Source: Phytophthora quininea (lineage: Eukaryota > Oomycota > Peronosporomycetes > Peronosporales > Peronosporaceae). From it: a DNA stretch of 64,000 nucleotides. The notes beneath the pieces were generated by a model that did not search any database, had not been told where the DNA came from, and saw nothing but the letters and a program-made list of their open reading frames with translations. Position numbers and translations under genes: made by a program. Position 1 is the first letter of the stretch. Every line of letters starts with the position of its first letter. The stretch covers positions 868,001-932,000 of the forward strand of contig JAAVTG010000519.1 of the NCBI GenBank assembly GCA_011947345.1, read 5' to 3'. Below, piece after piece: positions 43,385-54,127 of the stretch.

Positions 43385-45276
43385 ATGACCAAGCGTCGTT
43401 GCCTCCGCGCATCGCCATTGCCGTCTCTGGACAGTAACTCTCCCCCCACCAAGCCTTGACGTGTGTGCGTGTGGTGTGTCAAAGCGGCCCGGAGGTGCTG
43501 CGTCTGCCGCATGTGGTCAAGTCCCTGCACCAACTCCTTGACTGGTCGCCTGAAGTTTCATTGGGGGAGCTTGCAGAGGCAATTTCGTGTATCTAGTTCG
43601 CCGAAAACTGACGAAGCTTTCATTGGAGCCTGCAGATAGTAAAACGAGAGACCGAAGCTTCCGCAAATGGCAATTTGAAGAGTCGGTGGCCAACGCTGTA
43701 GCTCATGGGAACTTGGAGATGGTCCAGATGCTGCACAACTACTTCACAGAGTGCGAAATCCCTCGACCAGCACTTGTCCAAGCGGCGAAAACTAACCGGG
43801 TGGATATTTTCCGGTGGTTCGTCGCCAACTTTGACGAATTGAGGTGGGACGTTGGAATTGTCGGCTATGCGGTCTCGGGAGAGCACTTGGGGCTCGCCAA
43901 GTGGCTCTATGAGCGCAGTAACGCGGCGACCGCGCGCGAGCGGAGGCTTTGGGCTGATCTTGCTGCGAGAAGAGGAAATCTGGACATTCTGAAATGGGTG
44001 TGTGGTCCGTCAGAAGATATCGACCTCAAATGGACGCTGAGTTGTGCAGTGGAGGCGGGAAAGACCGAAGTGGTTAAGTGGGTGATCGACAGACTGGGTC
44101 CGGACACAATTGGGACTGCGGACTTTTCAATTAATATCAGTAGTGCTGTATCTATTGGTCATATAGACTTGTTGGAGTGGCTAGTAAGCAACTACCCTAG
44201 GAAATGCCGCATTGAGTTTGGGGAACGAGAGGCCGCTCGGAATGGACGGTTTGATATCATCCGCTTGCTCCACGATAATAATATTGAAGGGTGTTCTGGA
44301 AGGGTAATCGAGAGCGCGGCAGCACGAGGCCATTTCGAGATCGTGAAATGGTTGCAAAATTGTCGACACCGGGCGGAGTTCGAGGATGGCCAAAGCCGCG
44401 CTATCGAGCGCAGCTATCGGTGGGCACCTGGAGATCGTGAAATGGCTGCATGAGAATATGTCGGAAGAGTGTACAGTATCTGCGATGGATTACGCCGCCT
44501 ACAACGATCATGCCGACGTTGTCAAGTGGTTGCATGAGAATCGCTCCGAGGGCTGCACGGCGTTTGCAATGGATATAGCTGCAACCAAAGGCAATCTTAA
44601 CCTAGTAAAGTGGCTAAGCGCTAACAGATCGGAAGGATGTACAGTGGCCGCGATGAATTCTTCAGCTGCGTGCGGCCGTCTTGATATTGTTGAGTGGCTC
44701 CACGAGAATCGAACCGAAGGGTGTACAACCGACGCAATGGACAATGCGGCTACGTATGGACATTTGAACGTACTAAAGTGGCTGCACACCAATCGATCTG
44801 AAGGCTGCACAACAAAAGCAATGGACGGTGCCGCAGGAAACGGGTACCTGAATGTCGTGCAGTGGTTGCACGCGAACCGCTCGGAAGGCTGCACGACGAA
44901 AGCAATTGATGACGCTGTGAAGAATAATTACTTTGATGTGGTGGACTGGCTGGATAGGAATCGGAGTGAGGGCGGTACAGCGGCAGCAGTGGATTTCGCG
45001 GCAAAGTACTATAGTGTTGACGACTTTTGCTGGTGGTACTTTGTTGGCCCTGCCCCGTGCGAACGCTCTGCTCTCGAAGCTGCTGTTCTAAACGGGAATT
45101 TTGGTGTGGCGCTTTTTCTTCATCAGCGATGTGCTGTGTTCGACGACGAGTTTAATGTTGTGGGCGCACTGAAAGACTGTTCCGATGACAGTAAGCGTTG
45201 GGAGTTTGCGGAGTGGCTGTATGAGTATCAACCCGAAGAATTTAATGCCATCGCGGCCGATCTCTTTGCCGATTAA
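43385..45276 (+). CDS. Ankyrin-like family gene 5 (best preserved repeat array)
   Basis: ATG at 43385 with PLPSLDSN, then after a break at the CCCCCC run 43442-43447 VVCQSGPEVLRLPHVVKSLH and LDWSPEVSLGE, then RGNFVYLVRRKLTKL, FRKWQFEESVANAVAHGNLE, LDILKWVCGPSED and FDIIRLLHDN. From 44430 come seven 28-residue repeats, for example LDIVEWLHENRTEGCTTDAM and LNVLKWLHTNRSEGCTTKAM. C-terminal module: DDFCWWYFVGPAPCERSALE and KRWEFAEWLYEYQPEEF, stop at 45274-45276. Other breaks near 43575 and 44410. The unit begins with the inner-helix motif of ankyrin repeats but is 28 rather than 33 long. Likely a cytosolic binding scaffold. Confidence 0.85.
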
Positions 45277-45491
45277 TCTAACAGACAGCGTGTCTGCACA
45301 GAAACTACGACAACATAAATCCGCTTGCGGACTAGTCCAATACGGACACATGTTCTTGGAAACTTTTTATCGGATCTCGGATGACCCGATAAAAAGTCTA
45401 CCATATTTTACGATTAGTTTTCAAGTGACACGAATTGAAGTCATGCAAAATCGATTATCAATTGGTCCGACGCGGCGAATAAGGCAAAAAT

Positions 45492-47045
45492 TTATCTGAT
45501 GGTCTGGATCGCTTCCATGACCGGTACATTGATGCCGTCTACAGGAGTGTTGAGTCCCCCAACGTAGCCGCCGGCCGGCGTGTTCTCTGTGGTGTCACCA
45601 TAGCTGTAGTTGCTGCGCTCGTACGCCGTGCCGCCGTGGCATGTCTTGTCGATTCCAGTCACCTCCTTCTCCTCCGAGACTCGAAGCCCGATCGTGTACT
45701 TGAGAACGAACAAGATGATCATCGTCGCTACGAACGAGTAGCCCGCCGCCACACACTGCGACACAAACTGGTGCCACAACTGGGAGGCATTGCCGTAGAA
45801 AGCGCCGCCGTCGATCGCAGGATTCACGTCGGAAGTCGCGAACAGGCCCGTCAACAGGCCGCCCATGAAACCTGCGCAGCCGTGGATGCCGAACGAGTCG
45901 AGAGTGTCGTCGTAGCGCAGGCGGTTCTTCATGTGAACAGCGCCAAAGCCAGTGGCAGCACCGACGACGCCAAAGATGATGGCTGCCCAGGGGTAGACGA
46001 AGGCACAGCCTGGTGTGATCGACACCAACCCAGCGATAGCTCCACTAGCGGCTCCGCACGGGTCGAACGTCCCGTAGAACGTGTACTCCATGATCGACCA
46101 GGTCAGGAACCCAGCCGACGGAGCGAGGTGGGTGTTGATCGCTGCAGTCGCTGCGAGGCCGTCAGCAGCACCTGCTGAACCGGCATTGAAGCCGAACCAA
46201 CCGAACCAAAGCAGCGTGGCGCCGATCATCACCAACGGAACGTTGTGAGGCTTCACTGGTTCGCCGTGGTTGTAGCGCTTGCCGACCAGAAGAGCAGCAG
46301 CCAAAGCACCGAAGCCACTGGACACGTGGATAACGGTTCCGCCAGCAAAGTCGAGGGCGCCCATCTTGCCCTCCCAGCCGAGCGCCGTGATCTCCCAGTT
46401 TTCGTCGAGCTTCTGCGACCACATCCAGCGAGCGAGTGGGTCGTACACGATCGATGTCCACAGCAAGATGAAGAGTATGTAGGTGCCGAACTTCATTCGT
46501 CCGACGATGCCTCCACTGAGAAGTGCAGGGGTGATACCAGCGAATTGGGTCTGGAAGAAAGCAAACAGAATGTGCGGGATACTGCTGCCGTAGGTGCCGC
46601 TGGCAACCGCACCGACATCATTGTAGCCAGCCCATTGGAAAAGTCCGTCGGAGCTGAAGCAGACTGAGTACCCGAAGGCCCAGAACTGGATCGACACGAG
46701 CGCCAAGCTCACGAACGACATCATCATAGTGTTGGACGCGATTTCCTCGCCCGCCAGACCGGCGTAGAAGAAACCCACACCCGGGGTCATGAGCATCACC
46801 AAAGCGCTGGACATGAGCATCCACGCCGTGTTGCCGGAGTCGAGGGTGGTGTCGAAGGCGTTGCCGGCCTTCTCGCCACGGGATCGGTAGTTGACGCACT
46901 CGTTGGTGGTGGTGTCGAGATACTGCGAGACATCGCACGTGACGGTGGAGCTGGAAGAGTCTTGAGCTGTGGCGGTGATGGCCCCAAGGGCGAGCAATGC
47001 AGTGGCTGCAATCGCCAACCGCGTTACTGCTGAAAGTCGTGCCAT
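45492..47045 (-). CDS. Ammonium transporter (AMT/Amt family), complete
   Basis: 517 residues, no break. Leader MARLSAVTRLAIAATALLAL is followed by an extracellular Cys-containing segment (VTCDVSQYLDTTTNECV), then eleven predicted helices. Family signature DFAGGTVIHVSSGFGALAAA with the first pore His; second pore His in SFGIHGCAGFMGGLLTG. The cytosolic tail after IGLRV is about 60 residues, Gly/Thr-rich. It imports ammonium through the plasma membrane. Immediately downstream lies ankyrin gene 5 (convergent). The core is nearly identical at DNA level to the truncated copy at 12.9-13.9 kb. An Inr-FPR-like block lies 30-50 bases upstream. Confidence 0.96.
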   Translation of the reverse strand: MARLSAVTRLAIAATALLALGAITATAQDSSSSTVTCDVSQYLDTTTNECVNYRSRGEKAGNAFDTTLDSGNTAWMLMSSALVMLMTPGVGFFYAGLAGEEIASNTMMMSFVSLALVSIQFWAFGYSVCFSSDGLFQWAGYNDVGAVASGTYGSSIPHILFAFFQTQFAGITPALLSGGIVGRMKFGTYILFILLWTSIVYDPLARWMWSQKLDENWEITALGWEGKMGALDFAGGTVIHVSSGFGALAAALLVGKRYNHGEPVKPHNVPLVMIGATLLWFGWFGFNAGSAGAADGLAATAAINTHLAPSAGFLTWSIMEYTFYGTFDPCGAASGAIAGLVSITPGCAFVYPWAAIIFGVVGAATGFGAVHMKNRLRYDDTLDSFGIHGCAGFMGGLLTGLFATSDVNPAIDGGAFYGNASQLWHQFVSQCVAAGYSFVATMIILFVLKYTIGLRVSEEKEVTGIDKTCHGGTAYERSNYSYGDTTENTPAGGYVGGLNTPVDGINVPVMEAIQTIR

Positions 47046-47075
47046 GGCCGAAGAAGGTCGACTTGTGGCGGCCGA

Positions 47076-47092
47076 GGCAAATGGACAAATGC
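47076..47092 (-). promoter_or_regulatory. Inr-FPR type core promoter of ammonium transporter
   Basis: Complement GCATTTGTCCATTTGCC fits the oomycete initiator plus flanking promoter region and ends about 30 bases upstream of the ATG at 47045. Confidence 0.5.
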
Positions 47093-47109
47093 CTGTCGAA
47101 GTCGAAGTT

Positions 47110-47829
47110 AACGAGCGCCACGATCAACGACGTTAATTCGATCTAGAAGCGGTGCAGGCCGCGTGCACCACAACTCCCGGTATCCCAGGCTGGGACACCC
47201 AGCCTGAATTCCGGTGCGTCGCCAGCTGGATAAACAGCCGAAAGATGGTGATGTCGCCCTGTTTATCGTGCAGGTAAACGCCCTGAACTTCAGGACTGCC
47301 GTAGAAGCAGACCAAGACCAAGATCAAGACCAAGGGCGCTGGCTCGTTTGTTTACGGTCCCCTTCAACGTGCTTGGTGTGTCAACTCAAAGGATCCCAAG
47401 CAAGGAAGAAGCCCACAAGTGCTGCGTTATACGCGGTATACGGTAAGTGCCCCATAACAGCATGTAAAAGCTCTGACTGGAGCGAATGTCTCTGACGGAC
47501 CGCTCTGCATACGCGGAGATCGACACAAGATAAAGTTTCAAGTTAAAGCTGCTTTACTACTTGAGAATAACGCTGCTTCTTCCAGGCTTTCATCGGCATG
47601 GGTTTGAAGTCCACCCGAGTGTTCTTCATGTAAATTCAACACAACGTGGCAACGGAGCTTTTCGTATCGTCAGCGGGATTGCTCGTTGAATTGCAGAGGG
47701 ATGTGCAGTTGACTGGTTAATCCTGAGGACATTCGTTTAACCATCGTGTGTTACCTGCGCCCACGTTGTCGCTCTTTCATCAGTCTCAAATGTATGAGCG
47801 CGAGCGGACTTTCGAAGTGTTCAGAGTCG
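47110..47829. other. Intergenic stretch, no supported gene
   Basis: Short frames only, no domain or repeat recognised. Near 47310 there is a short run of GACCAA-type tandem hexamers. Confidence 0.5.
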
Positions 47830-47990
47830 AAGTTTGTCGAGCTTCCAAGCCATTGAAGCCTGTGGACGGTAAAACACGGAGTCTGAAGTTTCGTTAATGG
47901 CGGCTTGACAAGGTAGCAACCAGCGCTGTTGCCTCAGGCGTCAAGGTGCTGTCCAGTGCCGATGGTAGCGATGCTAGGTCTTTCTTAAGT
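47830..47990 (+). pseudogene. Ankyrin-like family fragment 6
   Basis: ASKPLKPVDGKTRSLKFR, a stop, then WRLDKVATSAVASGVKVL parallels LSLEPADSKTRDRSFRKWQF and EESVANAVAHGNLEMVQ of ankyrin gene 5. Only this N-terminal piece remains, on the far side of the transporter from gene 5. Confidence 0.55.
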
Positions 47991-49480
47991 CGCGCTGACA
48001 TCGACGGTGTACGTTGACCATCTCGGTGTTAGAGAGGCGGTCACAGGAAGTCGAAGACGCTGATGTTGTGGATGTAAACCACGAGTGCGGGGCCGATATT
48101 TTCGTTGGCAGGCTACGCAACTAGGAAGGGATCTTGGACTTGCTGAAGTTCTATCAACGAGGCTGCCATGGATTGGGCACACGGAAGGTTTGAGTTCGCC
48201 ACCAAGAAATGTAAGATATCTCGACGACGCCACCACCAAGTTCGTTGGCTCGATAATTTTCGCCTTATAGCACATTTGAGCTCGTGAAAGTAACATGCGA
48301 AGTGAGTTGCTTAGATATTAATCTACCACTACTCGCTTGGGCACCCCGCACTTCGACTAGGCGTTTTATTCAAAACTGACCAACACCATGTTAGCCTGAG
48401 TTTTGCTGTTTAGAACGCATAGCACAATAGAGCACATACATGAAGCACTATTCGAGTAGTCACCCTTATTGTAGGCAACACTGAGCAGGAATTCTAAGCT
48501 ATACCAGAAATATGGTTTGTTTGTTTCAGCCCCGTAGGGTGTTTGATCCTCAAAACGACACATCGAGCCATTTGATTAATCTAGTCATGAAATGTGATAA
48601 ATTGATTGGTATTGCCAATGACTCCTGGCACAGTTCGAGGCCTGGTCAGACGTATGGAAGGCGTCAGTTCGTCCACAAAACGCGGAGGCGTTCAAGCTGA
48701 ATATTGAGATTGTATGCTACTGAAGTAAATTCTATGCTACAACGCCTAGTCGTTGTGTTCGGGGACGACGGTAGCCCTGGGGTAGCGCAGTGCCCGAGGT
48801 CTTCGCTCTGCCACTCGTTGGCGGAGATTATGAAGGCGGCGCGATGACGCGGCGCTGCTTATGTAGATCCCGTGTAGAAGCGGTGCTGGTGCTGGGCAGG
48901 AGGTGACAGCGTCGTCATCGTTGTCGGCTTCGACGTCTGGGATACTCCACGTGTAGCTGGCAGTGTCGTCTGGAGACTGAGCCCTTGTGGCGCTCAACAC
49001 GCCTCCAACATCACGCTTGGAATTGAAGATGAACCGTAAAGCTCAAGAAGATATAAAGCCTCCAGTTAATTCTTCCTATTTCTCTCTGGGTAGCCTGCCC
49101 ACGAAAACATTGCTGCCGCGCTCATGGTTTCGACTCCTTCTGGAGCCACTTGGCCACCTCAGCGTGATCCCCCAACAACTGCGTCCCCTTATCCAATCGA
49201 GTCTCCTGACTTTAGAATTGGGCACTCCAAAATGCGCTGTCGACTTCGTTGGCAAATAGCACGTTTTCGGACCTTCGAAATCGCGTGTTTTAGGACCCAA
49301 GAGGAAGTTTGTCGCACTAAATGGGCAAAATTGGCTTGGCAGGCTCGAGTTAAAAACATTTTCGAGAAGTTCGAGCAGTATATCGCTCCGCAGTACGTTC
49401 GTGTATATTACCGACGACCAGAACGGTATTCGATGGGATTATTTCGATGTCGTACCGCTGCTAGGTTTTTCTTGTAAACA
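47991..49480. other. Stretch without supported gene
   Basis: A GC-richer piece at 48746-49000 gives an 84-residue minus-strand frame (MLSATRAQSPDDTASYTWSI) that might be the end of an unknown gene. Other frames are short. No RNA gene or repeat recognised. Confidence 0.4.
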
Positions 49481-49559
49481 CGAGCTGTTTTAGCATCATT
49501 CCAGTTACTAAAGTTTTGAGCACTTGCGGCAGAAGCAAGAGACGTTCACGATAACCCAG

Positions 49560-49652
49560 TACGGTTGCTACAATGAATGAAGCAGCCGCGAATAGTTGGT
49601 AAGTGGTAGTACACATGGCATTCCGAAGGATGTACAACGAGGACATCTCAAT
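49560..49652 (+). pseudogene. Ankyrin-like family fragment 7, left of Ngaro element
   Basis: MNEAAANS followed, in another frame, by WHSEGCTTRTSQ, the conserved part of the 28-residue repeat, then the Ngaro element begins. The matching right part is at 57039-57460. Confidence 0.5.
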
Positions 49653-49722
49653 TTTCCTCCGTCGGACTCACTGCGAATGGGGCAAGTAGGCTTGATTAGC
49701 TTGAGTAAGACTCGCTGGTTCC
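49653..49722 (-). repeat. Split repeat B2 of Ngaro-type element
   Basis: 70 bp, tttcctccgtcggactcact on the plus strand, identical to 49991-50060; marks the 3' end of the element. Confidence 0.93.
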
Positions 49723-49828
49723 TAACTACTAGGTCCTCCCACGGGACAAAACCTTATGAGGGTGAAAACCCGTCCTAGAGGGACCTCCTACTTGAACCGC
49801 TAATCAAGTCTTTGGAAGACAAGAAAAA

Positions 49829-49990
49829 AATTTCTTCTGGCAGCCTGGCTGCGTCTTCTGGCTCTGAGCTGACGGCGTCGGGAGCTCTGAGTTCTGACGA
49901 GACGAACGGCGAATGGCTGGATTCTCCGTTCCGTCTCGGTTCGGAAACCCAAGCTTCATCCACTCATTTCAGTCGTACTTAAGCGACCAC
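49829..49990 (-). repeat. Split repeat A2 of Ngaro-type element
   Basis: 162 bp, matching A1 at 56877-57038. It contains a second copy of the ORF1 start codon and its first 45 or so codons (MDEAWVSEPRRNGESSHSPF), which cannot be used here because the rest of ORF1 is missing. The recombinase stop codon (49971-49969) lies inside it. Confidence 0.93.
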
Positions 49991-51029
49991 TTTCCTCCGT
50001 CGGACTCACTGCGAATGGGGCAAGTAGGCTTGATTAGCTTGAGTAAGACTCGCTGGTTCCCCTCGAGCTGCATGAGGCTTGGCTCGTGTAGTTCCCATGT
50101 CGAGGCCTTGATCATGCTGCTTGCCGCGTCGCGGGCCATCCCAGGACGGAGCCTGGTGTACACTGTGAAGCACCAGCTTGCCCATCTTCCCATGAGGCGA
50201 ATGACCAGGTCACTTTTGCCGGCGGCCAGTAGCGCGCAGGCGCCTCCGATACGGAGCGAGTGACAGGAGTACTCCTTCGGGGGCAGTCCCATATTCCTAG
50301 CCGCTGTCTTGATGAGACTTGCGACCCTTGTCTTCTTGATTGTCTCCTTCCTTGATATCGAAGTGAGGTAAGGGCCCAGGGCCACCTTCTTAGCTAACCA
50401 TCTTCCACGCACTGTCAGGCAGGCCTGGGCTGCCTTGACGGGACACAGTGCTGAGTCGCCGGTTCTGTAGTGTCTGATCGCTGCGCCTTGCCCGATTCTG
50501 TCTCCTTGTGGGATTCGAACAACACTTCGACCGAGTGAGCGCTCGTGGCCTCTGGGCCAACCTACTTGCCGTGCTTGTCTCGCAGAATTACGTTTCGGGC
50601 CTTTACACAGTGTATCCTGTCGGTTCCGACCGACTTGTCGATGGTCACGGGACCCCAAAGCTCTGAGCTTCTGTCCAGGAAGAAGAAGCCTAGAACCATC
50701 GACCCCCAGAGGAGCCGGTCTTGCGGTTCCGTCAGCTTTACCAGCTCCTTCATTTCGCGCAGCATCGGTGTAGTAACTGGCTGCTTCCTGTCCACTTGGC
50801 TGTTCGTGCGTTTGTAACCTTGAGCGATGAGCTCAAATTCCGGATCGCGGTAATCGAGCCTGGCGTTCCGAACTGCCTTGTGTGCGAATGCCACCGCTGC
50901 CATTTTCCCGTCGAAGGTCTGGTACTTGTTGCCGACCTTGGCTCTGTTGTGTCCCTCAGAGGCACACAGTCCGGCGAATAGTCCGACCATCCGTGCTTGT
51001 TGTGCCCTGGGCAGTTCGTCAATCCACAC
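49969..51029 (-). CDS. Tyrosine recombinase of Ngaro-type element, frame break
   Basis: Catalyses insertion of the circular DNA copy. The N-terminal half (from 51029) includes MKELVKLTEPQDRLLWGSMV and GFFFLDRSSELWGPVT, holding the first catalytic Arg. After a frame change near 50600 comes SCHSLRIGGACALLAAGKSD (His-x-x-Arg), LMGRWASWCF (Trp/His position) and VYTRLRPGMA (nucleophile Tyr). All catalytic positions (R, H-x-x-R, W, Y) are present. Stop at 49969 inside repeat A2. The start could be further upstream because the RT-bearing frame overlaps. Confidence 0.88.
49991..50060 (-). repeat. Split repeat B1 of Ngaro-type element
   Basis: 70 bp identical to 49653-49722; lies within the 3' end of the recombinase gene and directly adjoins A2. 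Confidence 0.93.
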
Positions 51030-54000
51030 CGGGAAGTTGAAGTCGTTGCAGAACGTCTCCCAGTACTTGAAGCTCTTGGCGTAGCGACCCAGGGTCCCAT
51101 CTGCAACTGCTGCTCGTTTGAGTTGCCTTGTCTTCTCCTCGATCCGGTTCCGTCTCCCTGAATATCACACGTGGAGTCAGTATCCGTGTGCACATCACAC
51201 TTCGGGGTCCGCCCCATGCTCCAGCTAAAAGTGTGCGTCGAGAAGTGCAACCGATACTTGGTCTGGTTCAAGGCGCACTGGCGCAAACTGTCTTGTCCCT
51301 CTGGGGATCGGCAGTTCATCTTGTCTACTACTCGAGTAATCCATCTGCATTCGCTGTGGATCATGATGTGGCGCCAGGCGTCTGTCCCTTCCAACTTGGG
51401 CCCCCACACGGTGGTGACTCGTACTAGTCCCCGAGCAACCTCAGTGTCGCGGTTTACCGGGCGGGTGAATGGCAGCAGCACGCGTTCTCTGAGAACCATA
51501 CTGGTAATTAGGATGCCGCAGCTCCCAGACTCCAACAGCCAGATCTCATCGGCGGCTGGCTTGTACTCGTAGAGTCTCATCGGAATGCCGACGAACTCGT
51601 TCTCGAAGACCAGGTCTCTCCACCACGCTAGATCCTTCCGAAGGAATTCCGTCATTGCCACTCCTGCCTTGTGTCCTCTGCGGCAACGGGTTTGCACTGC
51701 TACGAGGCGTTGGATGAATGGCCTTGTGGCCGGGATAAAACTGATCACATGGCGAAGTACGCCGACTAGACTGTCTAGTTCCTTCATTGATACGAACTTC
51801 TTGGATATCGTCTCAGAGACCACCCTGTGGAGTTTGTCGATCTTTCGTTGTGGTATGGATACCATTTGCTCGGGTATGTCCCAGTCAATGCCGACTGCGT
51901 GGAACGTCTGCGACCAGGTCGTGAACTTTCCTTCATGCCAGCCATCTGAACCAAACACGAGTTTGATGCCGTCTCTGAGACGCTTCTCTGCCTTCAGGAG
52001 GCGATCGTCAATGTCGACTTCGACGAGGACGATATCGTCCACCCACTGGAAGATCCAGAATGGCTCCAGGTCACCGAGGATATATGAAGCTCCCGTTCGT
52101 TGGTAATGTCTGACCGCCTTTCCAAAGACAGCGAAGAATCCTGGTGAAGAAGTCCAACCGAAGACGGCCAAGCCGGATACGATGCCATGGGACGATCGCG
52201 GTAGTTTCCCCAAAAGCTGAGGCGTGGCGGGCATGGACTGGAACGTGCTTGAAGGCCTCAGCGATGTCAGCGACCATGGCATATATTGCTCGCCCCGGAT
52301 AACGACGCCAGAGGTCCCGTACGCGGCGCGCGATGCGCATGAAAAGTTCCCATCTAGCGTCCGGAGAGGCATCCGTGTCGGTCAAGTCGTTGACGGAGCG
52401 TCCCTGGGGAGCAGAGAGATCATGAATAATCCGCCCATCTAAATGAAGCGGGGCGTCCTTCTTGGGAACCAAGGCGAAAGAGCTAGAGTGGAACTTCTCG
52501 TCTCGCGTGAGAATATCCATGGAAGCGATAATACAGCGCCCTTTGTAATAGTCCGCCATTAGTTTGTCCACAACAATTGAAGCCCCAACTTCAGCTCCGA
52601 CATAATTCTCTGGAACAGGCCGTGCTCCGAGACGGCCCACCGGATCCCGCCATGGGGGAACGAGCCCGCGCTGCGCTATGTCACAGAGTAAGTCGAGATG
52701 GGGGTACGAGGCTAAATGGGCCCGGTACAACCACGGTCGTAAATTCTTGTTGGGGCGACTGTCGCCCGGGGTTTGACCCTGAACAGGGCCAGTGTGCCTG
52801 CAATACCGAGTGGGGTACCATTGATGAAGCCGTCCAGGACGGTTGCGTCCACGAGAGGAATCTGTAGGGGTCCAGGACCCGCGGCGAGGAAAACGTCGTT
52901 GACGGGGAACGGGATCTTGAAGCGGGTGGCGGTCTCCTGGAGGCGCATGAACACGTCCGCTGGGACGCACCGCGCGTGCCCGCCCACCATGGCTGATCGC
53001 GATGTCGGTGTCTCGAATTCGGACGGAAGCGTCCTGGCCCTCGTCATGACACGCCATGGGGACCGTGTACTGGGGACAGCACTGTGCTGAGGCCCGTCCG
53101 TCACTGGCGGCGTAAATCTTGCGCGGATCGTATGAGCCACCGTGGCCAGCTCCGTCATCACGAGCGACCAGGCCGCAGTCAAATGTGCGCGCACGTCCTG
53201 GGCGTACGGGTATGGGTTGAGCGGACCGAATGCCGCCGCGGGGCTCAGAGCCGGGTGATACTCAATTGAGCACGGCCAGTGATGACCATGAACGGTATGG
53301 TCCGTCATGGGTGGGATGCTGTCCATCACCCAGTTGCAGAGTGCATCAGCCGCGCCATTGAACTCGCGGCCGAGGTGACGCAGGTAAATGAGGGGCATGG
53401 CTGCCCCCAGGGATCGAATTGCGGCCACCCACGGCCGGAGTCTTGATGACGAGCACGAGTACAGCGAAAGTGCCTGGTGAACAATCACTCTGGAGTCGCC
53501 GAAAACGTGGGCCGCGGTAACGCTGGAATGGGCATGCACCCAACGGAGACATTGGAGGAGGCCCTGGGCCTCCATCACATTGCTCGTGTCGGGAACGGCA
53601 AATGTGCGAGCTTCCCAGTGGAGGAGAACGTGGGTGACTGTCCACACGCACCATCCATATGCCGAGCGACCAGTGTCGATTCGATGACCACCGTCGAAAG
53701 CAACAACAACAACGGAGGGGATCGGTGCTTTGCCGCCGGCATCAACGTCCGACGCGATGGATGCCATGGGGCTCGTGCCAGGCACTGGGCTCTCAGAGAG
53801 CCAGGCGTTAGACGCCGGAGACGTCGCTGGACGGGCGCCGTGTGGACTCGCCGTGAGATCTGTGCCAGGCACTGGGCTCTCAGAGAGCCAGGCGTCTGAC
53901 GTCGAAGTCGTCGCTGGACGGGAGCCGAGTGTACTTGCCTGGAGGCGCGTGCTAGGCACTGGGCTCTCAGAGAGCCAAGCGTTAAATGCTGCAGTCGGCG

Positions 54001-54127
54001 CTGGACAGGCGCCGAGTGCTTCTGCCTTGAGGCGCGTGCCAGGCACTGGGCTCTCAGAGAGCCAGGCGTTGGTTATCACGGGACGCTCAACGGCGAGTGA
54101 GGAGGTGCCAGGCACCGATGAATGCAC
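51030..54127 (-). CDS. Ngaro-type polyprotein: repeat linker, N-terminal RNase H, reverse transcriptase, degenerate RT-linked RNase H
   Basis: From 54127: a linker of 29-residue repeats (AWLSESPVPGT...), then RNase H with all four acidic positions, VVVAFDGGHRIDTGRSAYGW, NVMEAQGLLQCL, HVFGDSRVIVHQAL and FNGAADALCNWVMD. The frame changes near 52740 and 52150 but the reading continues: RPVPENYVGAEVGASIVVDK, FALVPKKDAPLHLDGRIIHD, YAMVADIAEAFKHVPVHARH, then the catalytic box IFQWVDDIVLVEVDIDD. After RT, IWLLESGSCGILITSMVLRE ... RHIMIHSECRWITRVVDKMN sits where DIRS-group elements keep their RNase H, with its acidic residues replaced. So two RNase H-like modules flank RT. Frames near the 3' end overlap the recombinase. 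Confidence 0.82.
53770..54120. repeat. 87-bp coding minisatellite, about 3.7 copies, each with a small palindrome
   Basis: Units start gtgccaggcactgggctctc at about 53775, 53862, 53949 and 54036, period 87 bp (29 codons), with a partial unit at 54096. Each contains ggctctcagagagcc, a perfect 7-bp inverted repeat around one base. Encodes the AWLSESPVPGT linker repeats upstream of the RNase H domain. Confidence 0.9.

Noticed and set aside
48746..49000. 84-residue minus-strand frame in a GC-rich patch
   Set aside because: No domain, signal peptide or homologous segment in the window; kept only as a note in the gap entry.
52712..54127. The repeat array as a CRISPR-like array
   Set aside because: Period 87 bp, units diverge throughout, in frame with a protein, eukaryotic retroelement context.
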